41,102 nucleotides of DNA. Origin: Euryarchaeota archaeon UBA88. Lineage in GTDB: Archaea > Thermoplasmatota > Poseidoniia > Poseidoniales > Poseidoniaceae. A program made the translations under genes and the position numbers. Position 1 is the first letter of the stretch; each line of letters begins with the position of its first letter. The notes beneath the pieces are model-generated. The model did no database searches. It had not been told where the DNA came from and saw only the letters and a program-made list of their open reading frames with translations. Below, one piece after another: positions 34,601-41,102 of the stretch. The stretch spans positions 20,565-61,666 of the forward strand of contig DAME01000011.1 of assembly GCA_002499545.1 (NCBI GenBank), given 5' to 3'.

Positions 34601-37600
34601 TTCAACATTATCGTTGTCGTCATCGGTATCTTCGTTGGAGTCTTGACACCCGTCACCATCGTAGTCTGTAACCGGCGGTCCAACGCTATCAGAAATCCAG
34701 CCAATATCGCCCCTTGGGCAATCATCAACAGCATCAGGCATTGAATCGTTATCGTCGTCGAGGTCTTCCAGTGAATCGTCTTCGCATCCGTCTGAATCAC
34801 GGTCGGTGCTCAGATCTGAAGTCCAGCCAAGGTTGCCCTTTGCACAATCATCGTTACTGTCAACGATGCCATCGTTGTCATCATCACCGTCTTCAGTGTC
34901 GTCTCTGCATCCATCAGTGTCGTAATCGGTGGAAGGTGTTGAGGTCCAATTGAAATCTCCTTGAGCACATACATCGGGTACATCATCGTTGATACCATCG
35001 TTGTCATCGTCGTCGTCGCAAACGTCACCTTCGCTGTCGAAGTCCCAGTTTGCCTGGTCGGCATTAGGAACGGTTGGGCAGTTATCGTTGGTGTCACCTT
35101 TTCCATCGTTATCATCATCGGAGTCTTCGGTAGCGTCACGGCAACCGTCGCCGTCAATGTCGGTTAGATTGGTCGAAATCCACCCCAAATCTCCCTTCGA
35201 ACAAGTGTCATCGAGATCAATAACGGTGTCGTTATCGTCATCCAAATCCTCATCAACGTCTCGACAACCATCGGAATCGTAGTCGTTAGCTAGCGTCGGA
35301 ATCCATTCGATTATACCGGTTGGGCAGTCGTCGGACGAATCTAGAACCGTGTCATTGTCATCATCGAGGTCTTCAGCTGAATCGTCTTGACAGCCATCGG
35401 AGTCGTGGTCGGTAGTCGAATCTGAAATCCAGCCCAAATTACCCATGAAACAATCGTCGCTGCCGTCCAAAATGCCATCGTTATCTCGGTCAGGGTCTTC
35501 CGTTGTGTCACGGCATCCGTCCGAATCATAGTCATTTGACGGAGATGAAATCCAGCCAAGGTCACCCTTCACACAATCGTCATTCTCATCGATAACTCCA
35601 TCGTTATCGTCATCGGTATCTTCACCGGAATCTTGGCAACCGTCCGAATCATAGTCGGTCGAGGTACCCGGCGACCATCCCACATCTCCTGCAGCACAGT
35701 CATCATCGACATCGGGAATTCCGTCATTGTCATCATCGGTGTCTTCTGCAGAAGCATCTTGGCAACCATCTCCGTCGTTGTCAGTTGATGCTGAAGAAAT
35801 CCAGCCGAGGTTACCCTTTGGACAGTCGTCAGGATCAAGATCGAGAACCGAATCGTTGTCGTCATCATCGTCTTCGGTTGCGTCTCGGCAACCATCTGAG
35901 TCGTAGTCTGTTGAAGGACTTGGGCTCCATCCAGTTTCACCTGTTTGGCAATCGTCTCCACTGTCGGGGACACCATCGTTGTCGTCATCCGTGTCTTCAG
36001 ACGAGTCGTCCTGGCAACCATCACCATCAAAGTCCGTTGAGGGTGAAGACGTCCATCCAAGGTCACCCTTTGGACATGCATCAGGGGCGAGGTCTTCAAC
36101 GGAATCGTTGTCGTCATCGAGGTCTTCTGCCGAAGAATCTTGACAGCCGTCCGAATCGTAATCCGTGGTCGAGGAAGATACCCAGCCCAAGTCTCCGATT
36201 TGACAGTCGTCAAAGAAATCAGCCATCTGGTCATTATCATCGTCGGTGTCTTCATTGGAATCTTGGCAACCATCGGAGTCGTGATCGGTCAAAAGCGTTG
36301 GACTCCAGCCCATATCACCGGTTTGACAGTCATCGACGTTGTCCAATACGCCATCGTTGTCGTCATCGGAATCTTCAACCAGATCTTTGCATCCGTCACC
36401 ATCGTAATCTGTCGATGATGAAGATGTCCAGCCGATTTCTCCTTGAGGACAGTCGTCGGAATCGTCTGAAATCGAATCACCATCATCATCGTCGTCTTCA
36501 GTGTCGTCTTTACACCCGTCTCCATCGTTGTCATTGGCGGATGTTGAAATCCAACCGAGAAGACCTGTTTGGCATTCATCGTTCACGTCGATAATCGTGT
36601 CGTTATCGTCATCAGTGTCTTCTCCAGAGTCTTGGCAACCGTCCGAATCATAATCCGTGGAAGAAGAAGGTGCCCAACCTACAGTGCCCGTTGGACAGTC
36701 ATCTGCAGCATCGAGAATAGAATCATTGTCGTCATCGGTATCTTCACCTGAATCTTGACAACCGTCATTATCGTTATCGGTGAGAGGCCCTGAGATCCAT
36801 CCCAGGTCGCCATTGTTGCAATCATCAACGTCATCATTGACACCGTCGTTGTCCATATCGGCATCTTCAGTGTCGTCTTTGCAGCCGTCATTGTCTTGGT
36901 CGTTAGCCAATGTAGATGTCCACCCAGTTTCACCGCGAGGACACGAATCACTGCCGTCAATGATGCCGTCATTGTCGTCATCAATATCTTCTGTCGATGA
37001 ATCTTGACAACCATCCGAGTCGTGATCGGTGGTAGAGTCTGAAGTCCATCCGAGGTTACCGTTTGGACAAAAATCGCTACCGTCGGCAACATTGTCATTG
37101 TCGTCGTCCGTATCTTCATTGGAATCTTGGCAGCCGTCAGAATCATGGTCGGTCGTCGAAGATGAAACCCATCCAAGGTCACCGGTTTGACAATTATCCA
37201 ATCCATCAATACGTTGGTCGTTGTCGTCATCGGTGTCTTCCGATGAGGAATCTTGACAACCATCTGTATCATAGTCAGTGCTCGAGTCTGAGGTCCAAGA
37301 CAGGTCGCCAGTCGGGCATGTATCTGACCCGTCAAGAATACCGTCGTTATCATCGTCGGCGTCTTCGCTTGAGTCTTGACAGCCATCCGAGTCATGGTCT
37401 GTAAGAACGGTTGAAATCCAGCCAGTAGCGCCGTTTAAGCATGCGTCAAATCCGTCGTCAACGCTATCATTGTCGTCATCATTATCTTCAGTTGCGTCTT
37501 TACAACCGTCCGAATCAAGATCGTTTGCGCTGGATGAGGTCCAACCTAATTCACCAGTCGGACACGAATCAGAAGCGTCTGTAACTCCGTCGTTGTCGTC

Positions 37601-39727
37601 ATCGTTGTCTTCACCCGAATCTTGACAGCCGTCGGTATCGTGGTCTGTGGAGGAGTCAGAAGTCCACCCAAGATCACCTTGTGCACATGCGTCTGAAGTG
37701 TCGAGAATACCGTCGTTGTCCGTGTCGTTGTCTTCGACCGAATCTTTACATCCATCGCTGTCGTAATCCGTTGCAGAAGACGAAATCCATCCCAATGCAC
37801 CATTTGGACAATCGTCGGAAGAATCTGTAACCTGGTCGTTATCATCATCAGTGTCCTCATTGGAATCTTGGCAGCCGTCCGAATCGTAGTCTGTGGAACT
37901 ACCGGAAGTCCAACCAATGTCACCCGCAGGACACGTATCTCCTGAATCAACCAGTCCGTCATTGTCGTCGTCGAGGTCTTCAGCGGACGCATCTTGACAA
38001 CCATCGCCGTCGTTGTCGGTCGAGGCGGATGAAATCCATCCAGTGTTTCCTGCCGGGCAGTCATCATCGTCATCGTCAACTGAATCGTTATCTTGGTCGT
38101 CGTCTTCTGTTGCGTCACGGCATCCATCAGCGTCGTGGTCATTGGAAAAAGTGGAAGTCCAGCCCAAGTCACCGAATTGACACGAGTCACTGGTGTCGAT
38201 GATTCCATCGTTATCGTCGTCCGTATCCTCTATTGCATCCTGGCAACCGTCGGTGTCGTAATCCGTAGTCGAATCGGAAGTCCAGCCGAGATCACCAGTC
38301 TGACAATCGTCGTTGATGTCAAGCACGTCGTCATTGTCATCATCGGTGTCTTCTGACGATGAATCTTGACATCCATCTGAATCGTGATCTGTTGAACTAC
38401 TCGAAGTCCAACCAAGGTTGCCTGAAGGACAGTCATCGACGCTATCGTTGATTGAGTCACCGTCATCGTCAGTGTCCTCGGTCGAGTCTCGGCAACCGTC
38501 AGTATCGTAATCGCTACTTGAATCAGAAACCCATCCAAGGTCACCGGTTGGGCATGAGTCAGACCCGTCGAGGATACCGTCGTTATCGTCATCGCCATCT
38601 TCCATTGAATCCTGGCAACCGTCTGTATCGTGGTCAGTGGAAGAAGATGATGTCCAGCCAGTATCGCCGGAGGCACAATCGTCAGAACCATCAGCAATGC
38701 CATCGTTATCGTCATCATCATCTTCCGTAGACGAGTCCTGACACCCATCAGAGTCGTGGTCGGTTGAGGATGTTGAGGTCCAACCCAAATCGCCGGTTTG
38801 GCATTCATCGTTGCCATCAATCACGCCATCGTTGTCGTCGTCCGTATCTTCTGAAACGTCTTGACAACCGTCTGAATCGTAATCTGTGAACCCGCTCGAA
38901 GTCCAGCCTTTATCGCCAGTTGGGCATCCATCAGATGCATCGTTGACGCCATCATTGTCGTCATCCGCATCTTCGGTTGAGTCCCGACAACCGTCTGAAT
39001 CGTAATCTGTCGAGCCCCCGGAAGACCAGCCTGTATCTCCAGTCGGACAGTCATCAAAACTGTCCGTTATACCGTCTCCATCATCGTCATTGTCTTCGGT
39101 GGAATCTCGGCAACCATCGGAATCATGGTCGTTGGAGGGGGAGGAGGTCCAGCCGGTATCGCCCAGTGCGCACCCGTCGCTTGAGTCCGTTACGCCATCA
39201 CCGTCATCATCGGAGTCTTCCGTAGTATCTCGGCAACCGTCTGAATCTAAATCTGTTAAAGCAGAAGAAATCCATCCCAAATCACCTTTGGGGCATGAAT
39301 CACTGCCATCGTTGACACCATCATCGTCGTCATCGTTGTCTTCTACAGATGAATCTTGACAACCGTCTGAATCATAATCAGTCGAGCCTGTCGAAGTCCA
39401 ACCTTTGTCTCCTGTTGGACAATCATCGTTGACGTCTAATACGCCGTCGTTATCGTCATCTGTATCTTCAGAACCAGCATCTCTGCACCCGTCTGCATCG
39501 TAGTCAGTGGACACAGAGGAGGTCCAGCCCGTGTCACCATTCGGGCACTGGTCCAGAGAATCATCGATGGAATCGCCATCGGTATCAGCTCGTCCACCAA
39601 AAAGGGCGATGTTTTGTTCATCGAGTTCAAGGTCGATGAACATCACTTGAGCAGAGGATAGAGAGGCGATGAGAAACATGAACAAGGCCGCAAAAGATGC
39701 CATTTTGTGCGTACGCTCCGCTAACAT
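31652..39727 (-). CDS. Giant thrombospondin type 3-like repeat surface protein
   Basis: The product is about 2691 residues. The ATG at 39727 is chosen since it gives a clean signal peptide (MLAERTHK, then MASFAALFMFLIASLSSAQ) and has a TATA box 25 nt upstream; an ATG at 39793 would put a basic 22-residue extension in front. Nearly all the rest is 62 tandem units of ~41 residues of the form DxCPxGxxGWxS..TDxDxDGCxDxxEDxDDDNDGxxDxx. The Asp/Asn loops are calcium-binding type, and the two Cys per unit likely form disulfides. The C-terminal part has FQADDNTTG, a Cys pair, a Thr/Ser-rich linker and a membrane helix (LVLTMLAIAIVPTVIGILLLAY) with a short basic end. A calcium-stabilised rod reaching from the cell surface is inferred from known TSP3 proteins. 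Confidence 0.92.
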   Translation of the reverse strand: MLAERTHKMASFAALFMFLIASLSSAQVMFIDLELDEQNIALFGGRADTDGDSIDDSLDQCPNGDTGWTSSVSTDYDADGCRDAGSEDTDDDNDGVLDVNDDCPTGDKGWTSTGSTDYDSDGCQDSSVEDNDDDDDGVNDGSDSCPKGDLGWISSALTDLDSDGCRDTTEDSDDDGDGVTDSSDGCALGDTGWTSSPSNDHDSDGCRDSTEDNDDDGDGITDSFDDCPTGDTGWSSGGSTDYDSDGCRDSTEDADDDNDGVNDASDGCPTGDKGWTSSGFTDYDSDGCQDVSEDTDDDNDGVIDGNDECQTGDLGWTSTSSTDHDSDGCQDSSTEDDDDDNDGIADGSDDCASGDTGWTSSSSTDHDTDGCQDSMEDGDDDNDGILDGSDSCPTGDLGWVSDSSSDYDTDGCRDSTEDTDDDGDSINDSVDDCPSGNLGWTSSSSTDHDSDGCQDSSSEDTDDDNDDVLDINDDCQTGDLGWTSDSTTDYDTDGCQDAIEDTDDDNDGIIDTSDSCQFGDLGWTSTFSNDHDADGCRDATEDDDQDNDSVDDDDDDCPAGNTGWISSASTDNDGDGCQDASAEDLDDDNDGLVDSGDTCPAGDIGWTSGSSTDYDSDGCQDSNEDTDDDNDQVTDSSDDCPNGALGWISSSATDYDSDGCKDSVEDNDTDNDGILDTSDACAQGDLGWTSDSSTDHDTDGCQDSGEDNDDDNDGVTDASDSCPTGELGWTSSSANDLDSDGCKDATEDNDDDNDSVDDGFDACLNGATGWISTVLTDHDSDGCQDSSEDADDDNDGILDGSDTCPTGDLSWTSDSSTDYDTDGCQDSSSEDTDDDNDQRIDGLDNCQTGDLGWVSSSTTDHDSDGCQDSNEDTDDDNDNVADGSDFCPNGNLGWTSDSTTDHDSDGCQDSSTEDIDDDNDGIIDGSDSCPRGETGWTSTLANDQDNDGCKDDTEDADMDNDGVNDDVDDCNNGDLGWISGPLTDNDNDGCQDSGEDTDDDNDSILDAADDCPTGTVGWAPSSSTDYDSDGCQDSGEDTDDDNDTIIDVNDECQTGLLGWISTSANDNDGDGCKDDTEDDDDDGDSISDDSDDCPQGEIGWTSSSSTDYDGDGCKDLVEDSDDDNDGVLDNVDDCQTGDMGWSPTLLTDHDSDGCQDSNEDTDDDNDQMADFFDDCQIGDLGWVSSSTTDYDSDGCQDSSAEDLDDDNDSVEDLAPDACPKGDLGWTSSPSTDFDGDGCQDDSSEDTDDDNDGVPDSGDDCQTGETGWSPSPSTDYDSDGCRDATEDDDDDNDSVLDLDPDDCPKGNLGWISSASTDNDGDGCQDASAEDTDDDNDGIPDVDDDCAAGDVGWSPGTSTDYDSDGCQDSGEDTDDDNDGVIDENDDCVKGDLGWISSPSNDYDSDGCRDTTEDPDRDNDGILDGSDDCFMGNLGWISDSTTDHDSDGCQDDSAEDLDDDNDTVLDSSDDCPTGIIEWIPTLANDYDSDGCRDVDEDLDDDNDTVIDLDDTCSKGDLGWISTNLTDIDGDGCRDATEDSDDDNDGKGDTNDNCPTVPNADQANWDFDSEGDVCDDDDDNDGINDDVPDVCAQGDFNWTSTPSTDYDTDGCRDDTEDGDDDNDGIVDSNDDCAKGNLGWTSDLSTDRDSDGCEDDSLEDLDDDNDSMPDAVDDCPRGDIGWISDSVGPPVTDYDGDGCQDSNEDTDDDNDNVEDSSDLCPESTVGWKSTPATDNDGDGCSNANDDDDDNDGVSDTIDNCVFVANPGQEDYDTDAATLGQGFSGDACDDDDDNDTVIDVLDDCHFGNLGWISTSFTDHDTDGCQDSTSEDNDDDNDGVVDGIDDCPIGSIGWDSNPSNDYDSDGCEDAGEDLDDDNDSVPDVIDNCPKGEIGWNPTSANDYDSDGCRDLTEDPDDDNDGVIDTIDLQCQKGDLGWISGPVTDHDSDGCRDAGEDLDDDNDTKPDVDDDCRAGELGWISGPATDYDSDGCRDATEDNDDDNDLITDNVDDCRLGDLGWISGSNTDHDSDGCNDVTEDDDDDNDSLRDSDDQCPKGDIGWSSTGPGIKGTTDYDGDGCQDSLEDRDDDGDGVLDVNDKCPKGPALIEYFPLEDDPNGFTDYDTDGCMDQMSDFGEEDFDDDDDSVLDVNDACPMGDLGWTSTTSNDNDGDGCRDSTEDDDDDNDGVIDNEDACPEGDIGWVPGTGTDYDGDGCQDAVEDNDDDDDTISDVNDLCPKGELGWIATSAEDYDQDGCRDSTEDDDDDNDQVDDDADSCPKGRASWISTVINDYDLDGCYDLGEDLDDDNDEKPDLIDNCPKGNVNWTSDESSDYDDDGCHDATEDADDDNDGVFDLSDTCPKGELGWLSKEATDHDADGCRDSTEDGDDDNDGMLDAVDQCPLGKSNWDASQFDHDADGCMDSVEDDDNDGDGILNSNDMCANGEIGWSSSTGNDHDQDGCSDASEDKDDDNDQVEDIDDVCPTGEVDWTSSLVEDYDSDGCRDSTEDSDDDNDTIIDSADFCATGALSWISTPATDYEGDGCNDDTEDEDDDNDGVFDSIDLCSRGTLAWISDTINDHDQDGCLDSGEDLDDDGDSIGDLVDSCPLGETKWKSASDTDSDSDGCRDETEDLDHFQADDNTTGEIPCDPFTENCDSADETSDTITTESTDGQVQRLVLTMLAIAIVPTVIGILLLAYRMKW
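31860..39553 (-). repeat. 62-unit tandem array, period about 124 bp, inside the TSP3-like gene
   Basis: I counted 62 consecutive units from residue ~59 to the C-terminal linker, mostly 40-42 codons each. The protein pattern is strictly kept while the DNA copies differ, mainly by GAT/GAC choice in the Asp runs and by substitutions in the x positions. Two units (about 34975-35095 and 34345-34475) lack the GW-containing half and instead look like canonical TSP3 repeats. Units 40, 49 and 50 carry small insertions. This is coding repeat, not CRISPR. Confidence 0.9.
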
Positions 39728-39748
39728 GGAAGTAGGTGAAGGTGTGGT

Positions 39749-39756
39749 CTTTTTAT
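39749..39756 (-). promoter_or_regulatory. TATA box of the TSP3-like gene
   Basis: ATAAAAAG reads on the minus strand (39756-39749), preceded by GGAAGG. Its centre is about 25 nt upstream of the ATG at 39727, which is the spacing expected for a leaderless archaeal transcript. No Shine-Dalgarno is present before that ATG, in agreement. Confidence 0.6.
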
Positions 39757-39875
39757 CCTTCCGTTGAAAAGTACCGCTGCTTAAACCCATCATGGTTAAA
39801 TTGTACCCGGTTTAAGTTAATACTATCGCAGCAAAGAAGGGCAAAGAACATGGTTGAGAATCGTTTGGCAGAACC

Positions 39876-40349
39876 ATGCCTCAAGTGCGTTACTTCGGAC
39901 GAGGAGGTGTACTTATGGATCACCTCAAGAAATCCGGGTGGAACGCTGTATCGCGCATTGAAGAGGCTGAAGTAGCATTGATTGAATGCTATGATAACGG
40001 CTCTGCTACGTCCATCCACCGACTGAATGGCACCATTGGTTTGACGCGCCAGGCAATCGACGAGATTGAGCGTTCACCCGTCAAACGTGTCGCTCTCATC
40101 ACCGACCAATCATCGACCAGCGGCGCCATGCGTAAAGGAACCAGAGAAGGTCTCGCTTTTGCCGACGTTCACGCGATGGGGAGTGCAACTGCCGAAATAC
40201 TGAGTCGAATGGGGTTGCGAATTGGTGCAAAGGTCAAAGTGTTCCGAATCAATTTGGAAGCGATGAGTGAAGCCATTACGGAGATTGAATCCTACCTAAG
40301 CGATGATGATGTACAAGTAAACTACGAAGTCGTCACCCTACAGGCATAG
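39876..40349 (+). CDS. Uncharacterised 157-residue protein
   Basis: I do not recognise this family. It is a soluble protein with no signal peptide. Residues ~70-100 contain a strand and loop (KRVALITDQSSTSGAMRKGTREG) followed by two helices and a final beta strand (VNYEVVTLQA). The pattern suggests an alpha/beta fold, possibly ligand-binding through the Ser/Thr-rich loop. It is divergent from the TSP3-like gene and 30 bp upstream of the glutaredoxin gene in the same direction, so it may belong to that operon. The start ATG at 39876 is the first in frame; an internal ATG at 39915 is possible. Confidence 0.7.
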   Translation: MPQVRYFGRGGVLMDHLKKSGWNAVSRIEEAEVALIECYDNGSATSIHRLNGTIGLTRQAIDEIERSPVKRVALITDQSSTSGAMRKGTREGLAFADVHAMGSATAEILSRMGLRIGAKVKVFRINLEAMSEAITEIESYLSDDDVQVNYEVVTLQA

Positions 40350-40379
40350 CCTCAAAAAGGCTCAATCGTTCATCGAAGT

Positions 40380-40664
40380 ATGAGCGAAGAACTCATTCTG
40401 ACACATGCTCAAAAATCTACGGATGATTTTCTCATTTACACGGGAAATTTTTGTGGATATTGCACCGCTGCAATCCGATTATTGGAACGTAAAAACCTCA
40501 CCTACACCGAAATTAACTTCGACCATGTAAAAGATATTCGCAAGTCAATTGTAGCCGCAACCGGACACCGAACCGTACCCGTGATTTTGGATATTCGCCA
40601 AGATACACCGGTGTTCGTTGGTGGTTTTGACCAATTACAGCCCTATCTCAGAAAGCGCGGTTAA
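40380..40664 (+). CDS. Glutaredoxin-like protein
   Basis: The 94-residue protein has a thioredoxin fold of the glutaredoxin type. The active site is CGYC (about residues 24-27, with Asn-Phe just before it), followed by the helix TAAIRLLERKNLTY. The cis-Pro motif is TVPVI and the C-terminal part GGFDQLQPYL matches the glutathione-binding GG segment. Roles in disulfide or mixed-disulfide reduction are known for the family. The gene overlaps the 3' end of the convergent hydrolase gene by 30 bp. Confidence 0.9.
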   Translation: MSEELILTHAQKSTDDFLIYTGNFCGYCTAAIRLLERKNLTYTEINFDHVKDIRKSIVAATGHRTVPVILDIRQDTPVFVGGFDQLQPYLRKRG

Positions 40665-41102
40665 CCATTCCTTCAAGGCGTCGTGATGCTCCATTGGAAT
40701 CATGTGCCCCTTTGGATGTTCAATCAATTCCAAGGCCCAGCCGGCCGACTCAAACACGTGGGCAACCGCCCAGCCGTCTTGAATCGAAACCCGCAGATCT
40801 CGTTCACCATGCATCCAAAACAAATGCTTAGCATCAAGTTCATCCAAGCGTATTCGCAGTTCCATTTCTCGAACCAATCGAGTTCCCATCGCAACTACGC
40901 CAATAATACGGTCTGCAAGGGGGAGTTGAAGTAATTCTTGAGCCATGGCACCACCTTGAGAAAAACCCCCTACCACCAACGGCCCCATTGGGGCTCGTTC
41001 AGCGATGAGTTGTTCAAGTTGTGAAAGGGAAGAATCAACATCGATGAGTTCTCGACGCGACAGTGTCATTCGTCGTGTAGCGTCAGCGTCTTCGTCTTCA
41101 TA
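40635..41102 (-). CDS. Alpha/beta hydrolase, phospholipase/carboxylesterase type (5' end outside window)
   Basis: The frame is open to the right edge, so only the C-terminal ~155 residues are present. The nucleophile elbow GFSQGGAMAQ identifies an alpha/beta hydrolase of the carboxylesterase/acyl-protein thioesterase branch (PF02230-like). The acid residue is probably the Asp in HGERDLRVS, and the catalytic His lies in KGHMIPMEHH. The substrate is unknown. An internal Met at 41069 should not be taken as the start, because the elbow would then come too close to the N-terminus. The gene is convergent with the glutaredoxin gene. Confidence 0.88.
   Translation of the reverse strand, partial: YEDEDADATRRMTLSRRELIDVDSSLSQLEQLIAERAPMGPLVVGGFSQGGAMAQELLQLPLADRIIGVVAMGTRLVREMELRIRLDELDAKHLFWMHGERDLRVSIQDGWAVAHVFESAGWALELIEHPKGHMIPMEHHDALKEWLTALSEIGL

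Noticed and set aside
34015..36594. Several 230-270 residue open frames within the TSP3-like gene on both strands
   Set aside because: They arise from the Asp-rich repeat read in other frames (Thr/Met-rich on one strand, His/Arg/Ser-rich on the other) and have no start signals.
31860..39553. CRISPR-like or satellite repeat array
   Set aside because: The ~124-bp period is a whole number of codons per unit, the DNA copies are not identical, there are no spacers, and the frame is open throughout with a secreted-protein layout.

Overview
The window is archaeal chromosome, most likely from a marine Thermoplasmatota/Euryarchaeota lineage of the Marine Group II (Poseidoniales) type. The domain is well supported: it carries Pelota (Dom34), the small subunit of DNA polymerase D, the Nob1 rRNA endonuclease and an archaeal type IV pilin signature, and it has TATA-like boxes at archaeal spacings. 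The order-level assignment is inference from this mix and from the very large, acidic, secreted repeat proteins. No rRNA, insertion sequence, integrase or CRISPR array was seen.

Left end (1-5300): information-processing and housekeeping genes. These are the 3' part of formate-tetrahydrofolate ligase, pelota, a 102-residue unknown and a tRNA-Val(TAC) on the other strand. They are followed by a CinA/PncC-type amidohydrolase with an unusual charged tail, the PolD small subunit, and a convergent SerB-like HAD phosphatase that overlaps the PolD gene by 18 bp.

Surface region (5301-28179, all minus strand): transcription runs from right to left. An ABC ATPase and a 1537-residue FtsX/MacB-type permease with a large extracytoplasmic insert are coupled by a GTGA overlap. 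Next come a 1027-residue secreted, membrane-anchored CARDB/FN3-like protein and then a giant protein of about 4541 residues. The giant protein has a signal peptide, a WapA/DNRLRE-like N-terminus, long parallel beta-helix regions, a DOMON-like module, cadherin-like modules and a transmembrane segment. It ends in a complete archaeal type IV pilin-like module fused in frame. The two secreted genes each have a TATA box about 50 nt upstream of a Shine-Dalgarno-led start, and GC-rich hairpins or T tracts separate the units.

Middle (28180-31604): MoaD-type sulfur carrier, TatA-type translocase subunit, Nob1, a VTT/DedA membrane protein, tRNA-Glu(TTC), and a two-gene pirin/FMN-reductase unit with an ATGA overlap.

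Right part (31652-41102): a second giant surface protein (2691 residues) made almost entirely of 62 calcium-binding-type, cysteine-bearing, aspartate-rich repeats of about 41 residues, with a signal peptide and a C-terminal anchor. It is followed by a divergent unknown gene, a glutaredoxin and the 3' part of an alpha/beta hydrolase. Together the two giant proteins, the CARDB/FN3 protein and the ABC exporter take up more than 70% of the window and look like a cell-surface apparatus. The pilin fusion is the most unusual element.
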